A stretch of DNA of 64,000 nt from Azorinus chamasolen (Eukaryota > Mollusca > Bivalvia > Cardiida > Solecurtidae). Under the pieces are notes generated by a model, which was given only the letters and a program-made list of their open reading frames with translations, was not told where the DNA came from and ran no database searches. A program made the position numbers and the translations under genes. The DNA lies in assembly GCA_963576725.1 (NCBI GenBank), contig OY755240.1, positions 17,509,743-17,573,742 on the forward strand. The letters are read 5' to 3'. Shown piece by piece: positions 30,561 through 41,871 of the stretch (the first letter of the stretch is position 1; every line of letters starts with the position of its first letter).

Positions 30561-31698
30561 TGACATTTCTAAAGCCTTTGACAGGGTGTGGCACAAAGGC
30601 CTTTTATTTAAGCTTTATGAAAATGGCATTGATGGTAAACTTCTTGACTGGATTGCTAATTATTTGCAGAATAGACAACAGAAAGTTGTTCTTCAGTCAG
30701 GAACATCTACTTTACAATCTATTTCTGCAGGTGTGCCTCAGGGCTCTGTTCTCGGTCCGCTATTTTTTCTCATTTACATCAATGATATAACTGATTCACT
30801 CCTAAGTCTTACAAGACTGTATGCGGATGACAGCTCCCTCTTTTGTTCAGCTTCTAATGTTCAAGATATTGAAGGGATGCTGAATCATGACCTACAGCAA
30901 ATTTCTGTTTGGTCAAAGCAATGGCTTGTCAAATTCAATCCTGACAAAACAGAAGCTATACTTTTCTCTCTAAAAAAGGATGCTACTAATCCAAGACTGG
31001 TTTTTGAGAACACTAACATAAATTTTGTAGACTGTCATAAACATTTAGGTTTAACACTTAAACATAATGGCCAGTGGTCAGTCCACATTGAAAATATTTT
31101 GAGTACTGCTTCAAAAACTCTAAACATCATGAGAAAACTAAAATTTACCCTCTCAAGAGCCGCTTTAAACCAAATATTTTTATCATATATTAGACCAATA
31201 TTGGAATATGCTGCTGTAGTTTGGGACGGATGTACTCGAAACGACTCTGAGTCTTTGGAAAAAATACAGAATGAAGCTGCACGAATAGTTACCGGTCTAA
31301 CTAGATCTGTTTCTCTAGCTAATCTCTATAGAGAATGCGGATGGGAGTCTTTACATAAAAGAAGGGAAAGACAAAAATATTGTTTCATGTACAAAGCTTT
31401 TACAGAATCAGTACCATCATATATAAGAGATATAATTCCACCACAAATAAGAGACATTACACATTATGAACTTCGAAACAGGAACGATCTCGAATCTGTC
31501 CAAACCAGGACCTCAATATTCAATAAATCATGTATTCCATCCTCAGTAAAATTGTGGAATAATTTAGATACTGATATAAGACAAATCACATCAATATCTA
31601 GTTTTAAAAACTCAGTTAAGCATTTTCAGATTGTTCTACTATTCCTCGTTATTTTTATTTTAGTCTTAACAGATATTTATCAATCATGCATGCCATAA
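30561..31698 (+). pseudogene. Reverse transcriptase core of the LINE (frameshifted copy)
   Basis: The longest open stretch of the element. Motif A (CDISKAFDRVWHKGL), motif B (GVPQGSVLGPLFFLIYIND), motif C (YADDSS) and thumb sequence follow in order. The block NEAARIVTGLTRSVSL lies near its end and is shared with the fragment at 28346. The last 20 codons before 31698 are out of the ancestral frame. Confidence 0.85.
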
Positions 31699-31985
31699 TT
31701 AGGAACAACTGTAGTGATCTAAATGAAGATCTATACCACAACCATCTTATGTTTGATCCAAATTGCTCATGTCAAAATAGTCCAGAGAACGCATTTCATT
31801 ATTTCTTTAAGTGCAGACTTTATACTGCTCGACGAATACAACTATTTCATGAAACAAGGGCACTACATCCATTAAATACTGATCTACTGCTTTTCGGTGA
31901 TAAGGCCCTGTCTTATGAGCAAAATTGTGTTTTATTTGAAGCAGTTCAAAATTATATACTGAGGTCGAAAAGATTCAGTTACTGA
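31686..31985 (+). pseudogene. C-terminal zinc-binding tail of the LINE polyprotein
   Basis: In a different frame from the reverse transcriptase because of a small indel near 31640. It encodes IIRNNCSDLNEDL, then CSCQNSPENAFHYFFKC, a Cys/His cluster common at the end of LINE ORF2 proteins. The same IRNNCS block is seen at 28886, which shows that the frames were once continuous. Confidence 0.75.
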
Positions 31986-32197
31986 TAATCCAATATATAT
32001 TTATATTTTTACAGTTCCTTTAATACATTGACATTAACTGGCTACTTACCAATTCCCTTAATTGAGTTCTTTTGTCGTCCCTGTAAAACTTTACCGGTTG
32101 TAACATAGCCAATGAAGAAAAGGGATAATATTTGTGTGAAAAGGTCCCTTCAACTTCATTTTCCTATTTTCCATTGGTTTACCCTGCAGACTGAACA

Positions 32198-32310
32198 CCT
32201 CTCTCTCTCTCTCTCTCATTCTCTCTCTCTCTCCCTCTCTCCATCTCTCTCTTTCTAAATTTCTTTGAAGTTTTCAATATTTCCCTCACCTACTCACTCT
32301 CTCTCTCACT
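32198..32310. repeat. CT-rich microsatellite in LINE 3' UTR
   Basis: Interrupted (CT)n runs between the LINE coding end and its A-rich tail. Confidence 0.85.
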
Positions 32311-32801
32311 CTGATCCTTTGAATTTATATGCGTATATTTGTGTGACTGTCATTTTACTTTGTACTATATTATTCCATTCACTGTAGGGGAAGGGCTATA
32401 TCTAAGTTAGAAGAACTTGTTGCCCAACCCCATTTCTGGAATTATGAAATAAAATATGTTTAAACTAAACTACATGTATAAAACAAAATCGTGGCTGTTT
32501 AATTCTTTCCTTCATAATTATAAGCGTGTTTTCAAGGATTTGCAATTAAGGGGGTTTCTATATACTATGACCATGATTCACCCTGTGTTTTGCCAAGTAT
32601 GTCTTTTCATTTCCAGGATTCATCATGGACAGAATTCTGTTTCATTAGAAATTGATCGAGGCCAGTCGAATTAAACAAAGCATATTTTACTACCTTTTAA
32701 TGTCTCTTATCAAAATAAAAACATATATTGCTTAATATTTATTTTTAACCATTTCAAAGGCGTATACTCATGAAAGAAATAATGATGTCAGGCCCCCGAG
32801 G

Positions 32802-32911
32802 TTATAAAACTTTTGGCTTAAGTCTGAAATAATTCTCAAGCATTTGATTGGTCAGATTCTGAGCAGATACTTGAGAATGATTTCAGACTCAGACTGAAGT
32901 TTAATAGTACA
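32802..32911. repeat. Foldback family F3, copy 1
   Basis: TTCTCAAG...CTTGAGAA and AGTCTGAAAT...ATTTCAGACT pair across a tip with TTGGTCAGATTCTGAG. The same family is at 56533-56680. Confidence 0.7.
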
Positions 32912-33269
32912 CAAAATTATTTGGTACTGGTAGAAACTGAAGCCACACGTATTTCAATTTCATTACCAAACATAACAAAACAGCCTTCTCCTCTACAGAA
33001 GCCTTCTGACCTGGGTCTAATCTGTTTGTAAAATCGCGAAAAGCATTTGTATGAGGGAATGAGCTAAACATATCCCGAAAACACTATATGCACGATCGTT
33101 AACGGTCTAGCACCTGTATTATTTGAAAGCCATCTTAAAATGCCAAGGAAACGAAGGACCACGACAACGGAGTACGTAGTGGTTGAACCACTATAGAGAT
33201 CAATTCTAATGCATTTTACGAAACGAATTATACAAGAAAAAAAGTAAAGTACCTAGTTACAGTCTACTT

Positions 33270-33570
33270 TCAGTCCGAAAGACCGCTCAGCCGCCTGTAC
33301 ATTTAATCCCCTGGTCATTGAGTCATTCGCCTACAATATTGAGCACTGCAAACATATGGCACGATTACGCAGCCCGCACCGGCTAGTGACCCTCACAGAT
33401 CCCCATTTTAACCCAGGGTGGAGAGAATGCAACCTCGTGCGGTGGGAGACACTGAAATGTGTCTCTGAAATTTTGAGCTCGTTCAGCCGGGATTCGATCA
33501 CCGAAACCCTGTTTTATCAGCTCAACGCCCTTTCATTAGGTCAAGCCACCACCAAAGACATACATAAATG
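33270..33570 (-). repeat. Possible tRNA-derived SINE, minus strand
   Basis: Read on the minus strand the segment has GGCTTGACCTAATG, then GGTGATCGAATCCCGG like a box B, followed by about 200 bp of unique sequence. There is no clear poly(A) tail or target duplication. An old SINE is a guess. Confidence 0.3.
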
Positions 33571-33754
33571 AACAGTTCTTGGTGATACCTGTGTAAAACC
33601 TAGCTAAATGCAGAACATTTCACAATGAAAAAGTTATTACCATTTAAAGGTGGCAAACTGAAAACTGTCAAACTTGATTGCTAACTATTTTACCAACGTC
33701 TGTAGAATGACTAGAAGTCAGCCTTATTTTTATCTTTAAGTTTTCTTATTTTGT

Positions 33755-33979
33755 TTTACCCCTTTCCCTGTTCCATATTCATTCCAAATTTCAATGCCTA
33801 CTGAACATTCATGGAAAAACAGTTATAGTGAAATATGGAAAGCAATAAAGAAACATATCTTTCAAATTCCATTAGCAAACAGAGCAGATCCTGATCAGAC
33901 AGCTCTTATAGGATCCCTCTGATCTGGGTCTACTCTGTTTGCAAATGCGTGAAAAACGTTCATATTAAGGAAAGGGATA
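33755..33979. mobile_element. T3 MITE, reverse
   Basis: TTTTACCCCTTTCCCTGTTC to AAGGAAAGGGATA; tip GCTCTTATAGGATC. Confidence 0.85.
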
Positions 33980-33999
33980 CAATTCATAATCACAGCATC

Positions 34000-34103
34000 A
34001 ATCAATCTGGATCCTACCGAGATGCCGATTTACGTGGCGTTCCATCTGGATCCAAACTGTTTGCAAATATTTCACAAGATTCATCTTTGGCAATGAGAGT
34101 TAA
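34000..34103. mobile_element. T1 remnant
   Basis: AATCTGGATCCTACCGAGAT...CATCTGGATCCAAACTG and a worn end GGCAATGAGAGTTAA. Confidence 0.65.
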
Positions 34104-34264
34104 CTGGTTTGTTTAACGAGCACTGACGTACTAACAAGCTTCGTCCACATGCTGATGCATGCTGATGGTGTTCTTGGGGGGTATTTTTGTACGACTTGAA
34201 TAGTGCAGTATCTTTATAAATATATTGATATCAAAGGGACATAATCGTTGATAGTTTTTACATG

Positions 34265-34440
34265 TTAACTCTTTATACCTTGTATAATTACATACCAAGT
34301 TTGGGTCAGGGCAGAAACTGTAGAATCAGATCTAAATAATTCCATAAGCAAACAGAGTAGAATCTGATCAGACAACTCAAACAGGAGCCGTATGGTGTGG
34401 GTCTACTTTGTTTGCAATTAATGCGTTAAAAGATGCTTTA
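34265..34440. mobile_element. T3 MITE, reverse, worn
   Basis: GTTAACTCTTTATACC at the left; AGCAAACAGAGTAGAATCTG and GGGTCTACTTTGTTTGC around a damaged tip. Confidence 0.75.
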
Positions 34441-34461
34441 TTGAGTTAAGGGACATGTATT

Positions 34462-34691
34462 TTAACCCATTTGCACCCATTGGATTCTTCCATGTGTATA
34501 TATTAGATTAGCCCATCTTTTTATCTAAAGGGTGACTGGCCTAGATTTTCAATTTCGTGTTGTTTTATAATAAACTTCCTATCAGCAAACAGTGTAGACT
34601 CTGATCAGACGCCGCATTATGCGGCATCTGATCAGAGTCTACACTGTTTGCCAGTGCCCCATGTATGGGATGATGGGAACAAATGGGTTAA
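34462..34691. mobile_element. T4 MITE, complete, reverse
   Basis: TTAACCCATTTGCACCCATT to GGGAACAAATGGGTTAA; near-perfect hairpin 34583-34651. Confidence 0.92.
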
Positions 34692-34764
34692 TAAAGTGGT
34701 ATGTGCTCTTGATACGTGTGTCATGAATTATATTCAATCTTGTTCTACATGGTTAACCATTTAG

Positions 34765-35000
34765 CTATTAGAAATGCCCTTTCACGTCTATGTACTCAGA
34801 ATAGACCCTTATAAGACAACTCCTGTAGGAGCCGCCAAATCAATGCCTGTTCTGTTGACCTTTGGAACTGTATTGAACCTAATAGAAACGCCCTTTCACG
34901 TCTATGCACTCAGAATATACCCTTAGAAGACAGCCCCTGTAAGGCCCAACCAATCAGTTTCTGCTCCGCCGGCTTATGGAACAATATTGAACTGATTCTA
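34765..35000. repeat. Tandem pair of a T3-like half element, unit about 118 bp
   Basis: TTAGAAATGCCCTTTCACGT at 34768 recurs with one change at 34880. Each unit has a T3-type hairpin remnant with tip CTCCTGTAGGAG or CCCCTGTAAGG. Confidence 0.7.
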
Positions 35001-35069
35001 AGGTTAATATAATGATCAACAGTTCCCAGGTTTATGTACCATTATAAAATGCAGTCATAGGCATTATCC

Positions 35070-35200
35070 CTTTCAATCCACGACACGCATGCATGGTCAA
35101 GTGCAAACAGTGTAGACCCAGATCAGAGGGCTCCTCTAGGAGCCCTCTGATCTGGGTCTACACTGTTTGTCATTCAAAATACTCAAGCAAGTTTAAGTCT
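35070..35200. mobile_element. T6 MITE, left half with intact hairpin
   Basis: CCCTTTCAATCCACGACACG; perfect 66-bp hairpin 35104-35169, tip CTCCTCTAGGAG. Confidence 0.85.
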
Positions 35201-35223
35201 TTCAAACCGTGTGGACTCTATAG

Positions 35224-35451
35224 TTAACCCTTTCCCTCATATAAACGTGTTTCCACGAATTTGCAAACAGAGTAGACCCACCGTCTGATCAGGGTCTGCT
35301 CTGTTTGCTTATGGAATTTGATAGATCTGTTTCTTTACATTCTAAAATGGCTGCAATGTTACAGCTTCTATATTTCATTATGTCTATTTTGTCCATGAAT
35401 ATTCAGTAGGTGTTGAAATTTGACATGAATACTGAACTCGAAAAGAGTTAA
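35224..35451. mobile_element. T3 MITE with left inner arm lost
   Basis: TTAACCCTTTCCCTCATATA to CTCGAAAAGAGTTAA. GTAGACCCA joins CCGTCTGATCAGG. Confidence 0.9.
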
Positions 35452-35690
35452 CCCTTCGCTTGCTGAATTATAAAATACATTTCTCCTTATTTACCCATGT
35501 CCTGTTGTATAATTACATATATCCACTATGTTTAAGTATTTCGCTGTGAAATCACTGCTGTGAAGTGCACTGGTTGCACAATCAACTTGTAAATAGTGCA
35601 GACCCAGATGAGACAGCTCCTGCAGGAGCTGTCTCATCTGGGTCTTCACTATTTACAGGTAGGTATATTGACGTGAATAGCAAGGGTTAA
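35448..35690. mobile_element. T7 MITE, complete reference copy
   Basis: TTAACCCTTCGCTTGCTG to GTGAATAGCAAGGGTTAA. Hairpin 35590-35656 with tip CTCCTGCAGGAG. Its left TTAA is the right TTAA of the T3 copy. Confidence 0.92.
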
Positions 35691-36399
35691 AACACCGACG
35701 AGCTATTCCATTCTGAATTCAGTGTTGACAGGATTAAGGAAGTAAATGGTCAACCCTTTCAACCCTGACTTTTCAAAGTGGAATAACCCATCAACGTTTA
35801 GCTATAGAGCCCACTCAGTATGAAAGGCTTAAACTAGTGCCCTGGTCAGAGGCCTCCTCTTGGTGCCCACTGATCTGGGTCTACAGTTTGCACAGTGTAC
35901 ACGTGTCGCATGTTTAATCGGTAAAATACGGTATTTCACAATATAATCGACCAATTATTCATTCGCTGTTAGTGTGTTGGTGCAAAGTTGAAATCTTTGC
36001 CCGTTATTTTCGAATCTATGATCATTTAAGCAAACAGTTAGGATCCAGATGATACATAATAAACTCGATGTTTGATCAGGATCTAAGCGGAGAACTACTT
36101 TTTGTTCATACAAAAGGGAACATTCTAAAAGAAATGACGATCCTAATAAAAGGTCCTGACATAGGGTCTACACGGATTGCATTTGCCCATTGTATAAGCT
36201 CGATGTATAAATGTGTTATGGTAAATAAACCTGTTATTCCTGAATTCCCAACGTGGAATAGCCCACCAATGTCAAACCCTGATCAGAGGGTTTATCTACA
36301 TGTAGGAGCCCTCTGATCTGGGTCTACACCGTTTGGAAATGACGTTGCAAGTGTGTCGTGGTTTGAAATGGAAAAGAAACTATAGTTCAAAGTCATATA

Positions 36400-36875
36400 A
36401 TTAGCGAAGTTTATCGACTGGTAAAGATCGGGTATTAACTCGCCAAGTTTATTAAAGAACAATTCAGATTTTTTAGGCAGAGTACTGTTGAATACAGGAT
36501 GAAAGTCACACAGAAAGCTCCAAGAGGAGCTTTCTGCACGACTTTCAACCGGTATATTAAGCTATCACCTGTATTAACCATTCAATATGTATTAAGCTAC
36601 CGCCTGCATTAAGCATTCAATCAGCATTAAGCTACTGCTTGGTTTAAAGCCACATGGTGATTCTTATTTGAGTATTCCTGTTAACGCAGTTTTATTGTAA
36701 CTCCACATGTGTGCAGGCTTTACGTATCGGATGTATGCCCATGTACATTGAATTGACGTATGTCACGGTCTATTTGCAATGTGTGCTTCACCGAGGTGAA
36801 CAGGAAACTAGGTGATCATTGATTTTTTAAATACAGGTTATAAACAATTTGATCACCAGTGAGTGTTGGCAAACA
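36400..36875. repeat. Local duplication copy A, about 475 bp
   Basis: Shares GCGAAGTTTA, GATCGGGTATT, CTGTATTAAGCTACCGCCTG-like blocks, TTTACGTATCG and GAAACTAGGTG in the same order with 37600-38050. It contains an M-type hairpin (36508-36545). Confidence 0.8.
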
Positions 36876-36972
36876 ATGCAGACTCTGATCAGAGTGGGTC
36901 TACACAGTGTGTAATGCAATCAAAGCAAACGGCTGGTCTTCAGCTATCCCCTACTTGAGTCTGATTTGCAAG

Positions 36973-37294
36973 TACAGTTGAACTTCGATATCTCGAACTC
37001 GGATAACTCGAAGTTCGGGATAACTCGAAGTAAACGTTCGGTCCTTCCAAAACTTACAATAGAGAATTTCTCTACAATGTATTACTACGCATATCTAGAA
37101 CTGTATGTGACAGCTTAATGCAAGTCTAAAGTAATGCTGAAAGCTCCTAAATTAGCTTTCAGCATTACTTTAGACCTGCATTAATCTTTGAACTTTAGGA
37201 AATTGTCCAGATCAGAAATCGGATAACTCGAACACTGTTACCTCCAACTAATTCTATGGTCCCTTGAAATTCGAGATACCGAAGTTGAACTGTA
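36973..37294. mobile_element. M4 MITE, complete reference copy
   Basis: TACAGTTGAACTTCGATATC to GATACCGAAGTTGAACTGTA; tip GCTCCTAAATTAGC. Confidence 0.92.
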
Positions 37295-37376
37295 GTTGAA
37301 TCAATATGAGACAACTTTATAACCCCGCATCCAACCAGTATCCAAGGTCTTTGGCACTCGGTCATTAGTTTTTCAA

Positions 37377-37463
37377 AGACAGCTTAATGCAGGTCTTAAG
37401 TAATGCTGAAAGCTCCTGTAGGAGCTTTCAACATTACTTTAGACATGCATTAAGCTGCCAGAT
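37377..37463. mobile_element. M4 hairpin without ends
   Basis: GACAGCTTAATGCAGGTC and mirror, tip CTCCTGTAGGAG; no terminal sequence. Confidence 0.75.
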
Positions 37464-37599
37464 GCTTGCCCGAACCGGGTGTTCAAAATTGCAACTGGTC
37501 CAACTGTGAGCGGATATTATTATTTTCTCGGCGGTAAGTTAAATCGCCACAACGAGACTCGCCTTTGCAACATAGAAATGTTTTTTTATTCGTCGTAGA

Positions 37600-38050
37600 A
37601 TTAACGAAGTTTACCGATTGGTAACGATCGGGTATTTCCCTCGCCAATTTTAGTAAAGAAGAGATTTATTAGGCATGTGAATGTTTAATACAGGATGAAA
37701 GTCATGCAGGAAGCTCTCAGGGGAGCTTCCTGTATGCTTATTAACCTGTATTAAGCTACCGCCTGTATTAAGCATTCAATATGCATTAAAGTTACTGCCT
37801 TGTTTAAAGTCAGATAATTTTGCTTACTTAAGTGTTCTGATTAAAGCAGTTTTATTGTAATTCTATAGGGGTACCGTGCATGTTTTACGTATCGCATATA
37901 TACATGTATATACTCGTGTGGACTAGTGTGTCACAGTCTATTTCCAATATGTGCTTCTCGTTAATTAACTCAGGTTGACAAGAAACTAGGTGGACAATGA
38001 ATTTTTTACACAGGATATAACAAACTGATCACGGGTGAGCGTTGCTGATT
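37600..38050. repeat. Local duplication copy B
   Basis: Second copy of the 36400-36875 segment, same strand, 1.2 kb apart. Its hairpin (37705-37735) has a different tip, GCTCTCAGGGGAGC. Confidence 0.8.
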
Positions 38051-38100
38051 TTTTAGTCTTGTAGATTTAGTGATTTTTGTTACAAGTATTTAAGTTTAGC

Positions 38101-38569
38101 TTAATCCTATCCCCGTTGAATATTCATGTAAGAAACAATAACATCATGAATATTTATTAGCTGAATTTTTATAAAAGCATATACATGTATACATACAGAA
38201 AACTTTGTCTAATGCGACCACTCAATGAACAAAAATGGTTCTCTTCGTAAGCAGGTGGTTACTTATGCAGAGGGTACGTTATGCAGAAAGCTCCTATAGG
38301 AGCTTTCTGCATAACATTCGTCATGCATTAATATAGGAGCTTTCTGCATAACTTTCGTCTTGCATTAAGCTACCACCTGCCTTTGTCACTGTGAATTATG
38401 CCCCTTTTGGTGGTCGCATTAGAGGGGTTTTACTGTACAATGATTTGGTAGTGGAAGAAACGGTAGAGTCAGATCTAGTGTAATTTCATAAGCAAACAGA
38501 ACATATAAGGGGTCCTGTAGGATCGGCCTGGTCTGGGTCCGCTCTGGTTACACGGTATGAAGGGGTTAA
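38101..38569. mobile_element. T3 MITE, reverse, split by an M2 element
   Basis: TTAATCCTATCCCCGTTGAA to GGTATGAAGGGGTTAA. T3 parts are 38101-38193 and 38438-38569. Confidence 0.85.
38194..38437. mobile_element. M2 MITE with a repeated right arm
   Basis: TACAGAAAACTTTGTCTAAT to GGGGTTTTACTGTA. The right arm TATAGGAGCTTTCTGCATAA occurs twice in a row (38295 and 38333). Confidence 0.88.
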
Positions 38570-38743
38570 ACGTGTCTTATCAACTGTGGTTAAATATTTA
38601 ACCCATTCCCTCGTAGGCAATTTTTATAGCTAACCACTTTGATAATTGGGTCCGCTCTGGTTACACGGTATGAAACGTGTTTATATGAGGGAATGGGTTA
38701 AACGTGTCTTATCAACTGTGGTTAAAAAAGTACATGCATGTAT

Positions 38744-38945
38744 TTAACCCATTCCCTCATAGGCTATTTTATATCCAACCACTTTGAATAAATCTACCGA
38801 AAAGGAGCATTAACTAGAGAAAAGGAAAATGCTAGAAGTTTGTAGTTTGAAACCATTGTGATAAATAGAGCATTTGCTTCATATAGTTTCAATGGGTGAT
38901 TTGTACAGAGGTGTAGAAAAGCGTATTATTGGAGGAAAGGGTTAA
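38744..38945. mobile_element. T2 MITE with half hairpin
   Basis: TTAACCCATTCCCTCATAGG to GGAGGAAAGGGTTAA; the hairpin stops after GCATTTGCTTCATATAG. Confidence 0.88.
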
Positions 38946-39155
38946 CCCTTACTGTGAGGGACACGAGTCACTAATGTCATTTGTAAACAATGTAGACCCA
39001 GATGAGATGGTCCCTAGAGGAGTTCTCTAATCAGGGTCTGCATTGTTTGTCATATTAAACTTTTCTTTAGAAAAAACCCCTAATTATTCACCATAAACTT
39101 GGCCTGTTTGAATTCAGGAATAGTCCAATTTACAATTGAGCGTTGTAAGAGTTAA
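38942..39155. mobile_element. T6 MITE, complete reference copy
   Basis: TTAACCCTTACTGTGAGGGA to GTTGTAAGAGTTAA; tip GTCCCTAGAGGAGTTC. Shares its left TTAA with the T2 copy before it. Confidence 0.9.
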
Positions 39156-39323
39156 TACGAAGAAGGATAAAAGCTGAAGGCTTATTGCGTTCCTCTAAAT
39201 GGCGTACATATTCTGATACCATACAAAAGCAAATGTTTAACACAACGAATGGTAATTAACGCTGAAATTGATATATTAAGCTTTTATAGGTAGGACGTCA
39301 TATCTATGACATAAATATATACA

Positions 39324-39529
39324 TAGAATAACCTGTCTTAAGCGTCCATTCTTTTATTTAACACAATAGTATTAAAAGCAGGCGGTTGCTTAATGCAGGG
39401 TAAAAGTATGAAGCAAAAAACTCCTTCAGGAGCTTTTTGCATTACTATTACCCTGCATTAAGCTACCATCTGCCTTACAGACCAATTATTAGACCTCTTT
39501 GATGGTTGATTAATCCAGATTATACTGTA
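39324..39529. mobile_element. M5 MITE
   Basis: AACCTGTCTTAAGCGTCC to CCAGATTATACTGTA; tip CTCCTTCAGGAG. Confidence 0.82.
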
Positions 39530-39535
39530 GTCAAA

Positions 39536-39979
39536 CTCAGTGTTATTATATTTTCTGGTCCATTAGAGATCATTAGTTTTGATTGTATTAGTTTTGAAAA
39601 TTGAATACTGCTTAAGCCGATGTTACATGTAGAAGGCGTGAGTAGTGTTGCATTTTAATAACAACTCTTGAACAGACTTAATAAAACCGAGTCTGCAATT
39701 TTCTATTTTCGCATTGCTACTTTTGCTTTCGAAGGATCTCCCACTTTCAGGATATAACATGATTATATTCTGAAAATGGGTGATCCCTCGAAAGCAAAAG
39801 TAGAAATGCAAAAAGAGAAAATTGCAGACTCGGTTTTATTGAGTCTGTTCATGAGTAGTAATTAAAAGTGCTACACTACTCATGCCCCCTAGCACCGGCT
39901 TAAGCAGTATTCAATTTTCAAAACTAATAACATCAAAACTAATGATCCCGAAGGATCAGAAAATATAACAACACCGAGA
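39536..39979. repeat. 440-bp inverted repeat (foldback)
   Basis: Two arms of about 215 bp meet near 39757. Matching blocks include CATTAGTTTTGA with its partner, GCTTAAGC/CGGCTTAAGC, the ACTCATG blocks and TTTCGAAGGATC. The arms are related to the tandem units at 63283-63825. Confidence 0.8.
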
Positions 39980-40149
39980 ATGAATGTTGCACGTGACTTA
40001 TAGGCCGAGCTGTCCGGTTGTCTTGCAAATCTTGAAATTATATCATTCATGTACATGTACACATGTCACTGTAATAAAACATTTACCTACTTACGTATTA
40101 GGTTTCAAGAAACAATCCTTTGTAACATATGTCCGTACCCTTAATTGTG

Positions 40150-40353
40150 TACAGTAAAACCCCTCTAATGTGACCACCTGGAAGAGGTATACCTCTGGTT
40201 GGCAGAGGTAGGTGGTAGCTTAATGCAGGACGAAAGTTATGCAGAAAGCTCATGTGGGAGCTTTCTGTATAACTGTCGACCTGCATTAAGCAACCACCTG
40301 CTTTTAAAGACATTTATTTCATAAAGTGGTCGCATTAGTGGGGTTTAACTGTA
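40150..40353. mobile_element. M2 MITE, complete
   Basis: TACAGTAAAACCCCTCTAAT to GGGGTTTAACTGTA; tip GCTCATGTGGGAGC. Confidence 0.9.
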
Positions 40354-40689
40354 CAATGTATTTGCAGTATAACAGTCTGGATTGTGATGACAGAGTTTGT
40401 CTCATCAACGACCGCACTATTCGACTGTTCGACACTAAGTGAATATTTCCTCAAACATCCGAACGGAAATGAAAGTAAAGATGTAACTGATCTGAGTAGA
40501 CATGGGTTTTGATATCAGGATACAGGTTTGATACATAACAAAAAACATTGATCTCCAGGTATATTGGATGCTAATGATATGTATTGAGTTAAGGAAAGGA
40601 AAAAAAGAACAGAAGGGAAAGAAAAGGGAAAATATTGGAATAGAGATTGCGAGTCTGTCGGATAGCAATCGTTTCGCTTCCATAACAAA

Positions 40690-41000
40690 TGAGTTTGGTT
40701 AAACAATCCCATTGCATTGCAGACAGTGAAGATCACAGTCACCTTCGCGGTGAGTTATCTGGTCAGGGTCTACATTGTGTTACTGATTAGAATATGCAGT
40801 TCTGTAATATGCCCTACATTAAACCCCACTAAACCGGAATTTTAGTAGAGAGAAAAAATAGATACTTTTAAGCAGGTGGCTGCTTAATACAGGGTGAAAA
40901 TCTGCACCGTTTGTCATTCAGCAAACTGTATTGGCGAAGATCAGAGCGTTACTAGAGGAGCCCCCAGAAAATGGTCTGCACTGTTTTTAATATTACTTAG
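40690..41000. mobile_element. T6 and M3 remnants
   Basis: GCAGACAGTGAAGATCACAG...GGGTCTACATTGTG (T6), ATTTTAGTAGAGAGAAAAAATAG-like M3 sequence at 40840-40900, then CACCGTTTGTCATTCAG and TACTAGAGGAGCC (T6). Confidence 0.55.
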
Positions 41001-41115
41001 CACATGTAAACATGTCATACTGAAAGTGCTCTATTGTTAAAACATGGCAGACCCTTTTGAAACTGCAGCACGGTTAAAAGCTTGGACGGTTAAATACTGT
41101 TTTTTTATGATATTG

Positions 41116-41361
41116 TTAACCCATCGCTTGCTGAATTTTAAAATACACTTCTCCTTCTTTACCCATGCCCTGTTGTATAATTATATATATCTTCACTGTG
41201 TATAAGGATATCGCTGTGCAATCACTGCTGTGGAGTGCACTGGTTGCACAATCAACTTGTAAATAGTGCAGACCCTGATGAGACAGCTCCTGCAGGACAT
41301 GCATTAAACTACTACCTACCTTACATACCCATAATTAAACCTCTTTTTGGTGGCTGCTTAA
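41116..41361. mobile_element. Chimera: T7 left half joined to M5 right half at the tip
   Basis: TTAACCCATCGCTTGCTGAA through GAGACAGCTCCTGCAGGA is T7; from CATGCATTAAACTACTACC to GGTGGCTGCTTAA is M5. The join is at the shared hairpin tip. Confidence 0.8.
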
Positions 41362-41606
41362 CCCTTTCTCTTATGTAAGCGTATTTTAACGCATCTGCAA
41401 ACAGAGTAGACCCAGATCAGACGGCTTCTATAAGAGTCGTCTGATCAGGGTCTGCTCTATTTGCTTATGGTGCAATATTGATCCGATTCTACACCTTCTG
41501 CCTGAGTCAAAGTTTCCTGTGTTCATATGCCATTGTAAACAATGATCTTAATAATATTCATGACGTCATTATTTCTTACATGAATATTAATCAGGGAAAG
41601 GGTTAA
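41358..41606. mobile_element. T3 MITE, complete
   Basis: TTAACCCTTTCTCTTATGTA to ATCAGGGAAAGGGTTAA; tip GCTTCTATAAGAGTC. Confidence 0.92.
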
Positions 41607-41871
41607 GACAGGTTGCTGTATTCAGTCGGAGTGGCAGTCTTTCAGCTCTGAAGAACATAGCATTTACCCACTTATGCTGTTAAATTAACGCATTTGTTCC
41701 CACGATCCCATATAAGGGACATATGAAAACAGTGTAGACTCTGATCAGACGCCGCATAATGATGCGTTTGGTCAGAGTGTACACTATTTGCTAATAGGAA
41801 ATTCAATATAAAACAAAACAAAAATGAATATTTAGACCAGACATCCCTTAGGAAAAAAAAGATATTCTATT

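Larger units (their letters stand above)
29681..32465 (+). mobile_element. 5'-truncated non-LTR retrotransposon (LINE) with reverse transcriptase
   Basis: No endonuclease domain is left; the element begins in the linker before the reverse transcriptase (RPDDQPWYDSEIRKVSRK) right after an M3 remnant. The reverse transcriptase runs from about 30170 to 31640 with NYRPVSLLS, DISKAFDRVWH, AGVPQGSVLGPL and the catalytic LYADDSS. It ends with a C-x-C-H-C type zinc-binding tail (31750-31820). It is dead: the frame shifts near 30130, again in a T-run near 30555, and again near 31640. A 3' UTR follows, with CT-rich repeats at 32198-32310 and an A/T-rich end near 32465. Jockey/CR1-like group by overall motif style; clade not certain. 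Confidence 0.85.

Noticed and set aside
36068..36316. 82-codon frame
   Set aside because: It covers a T1 and a T6 hairpin remnant and shows no domain.
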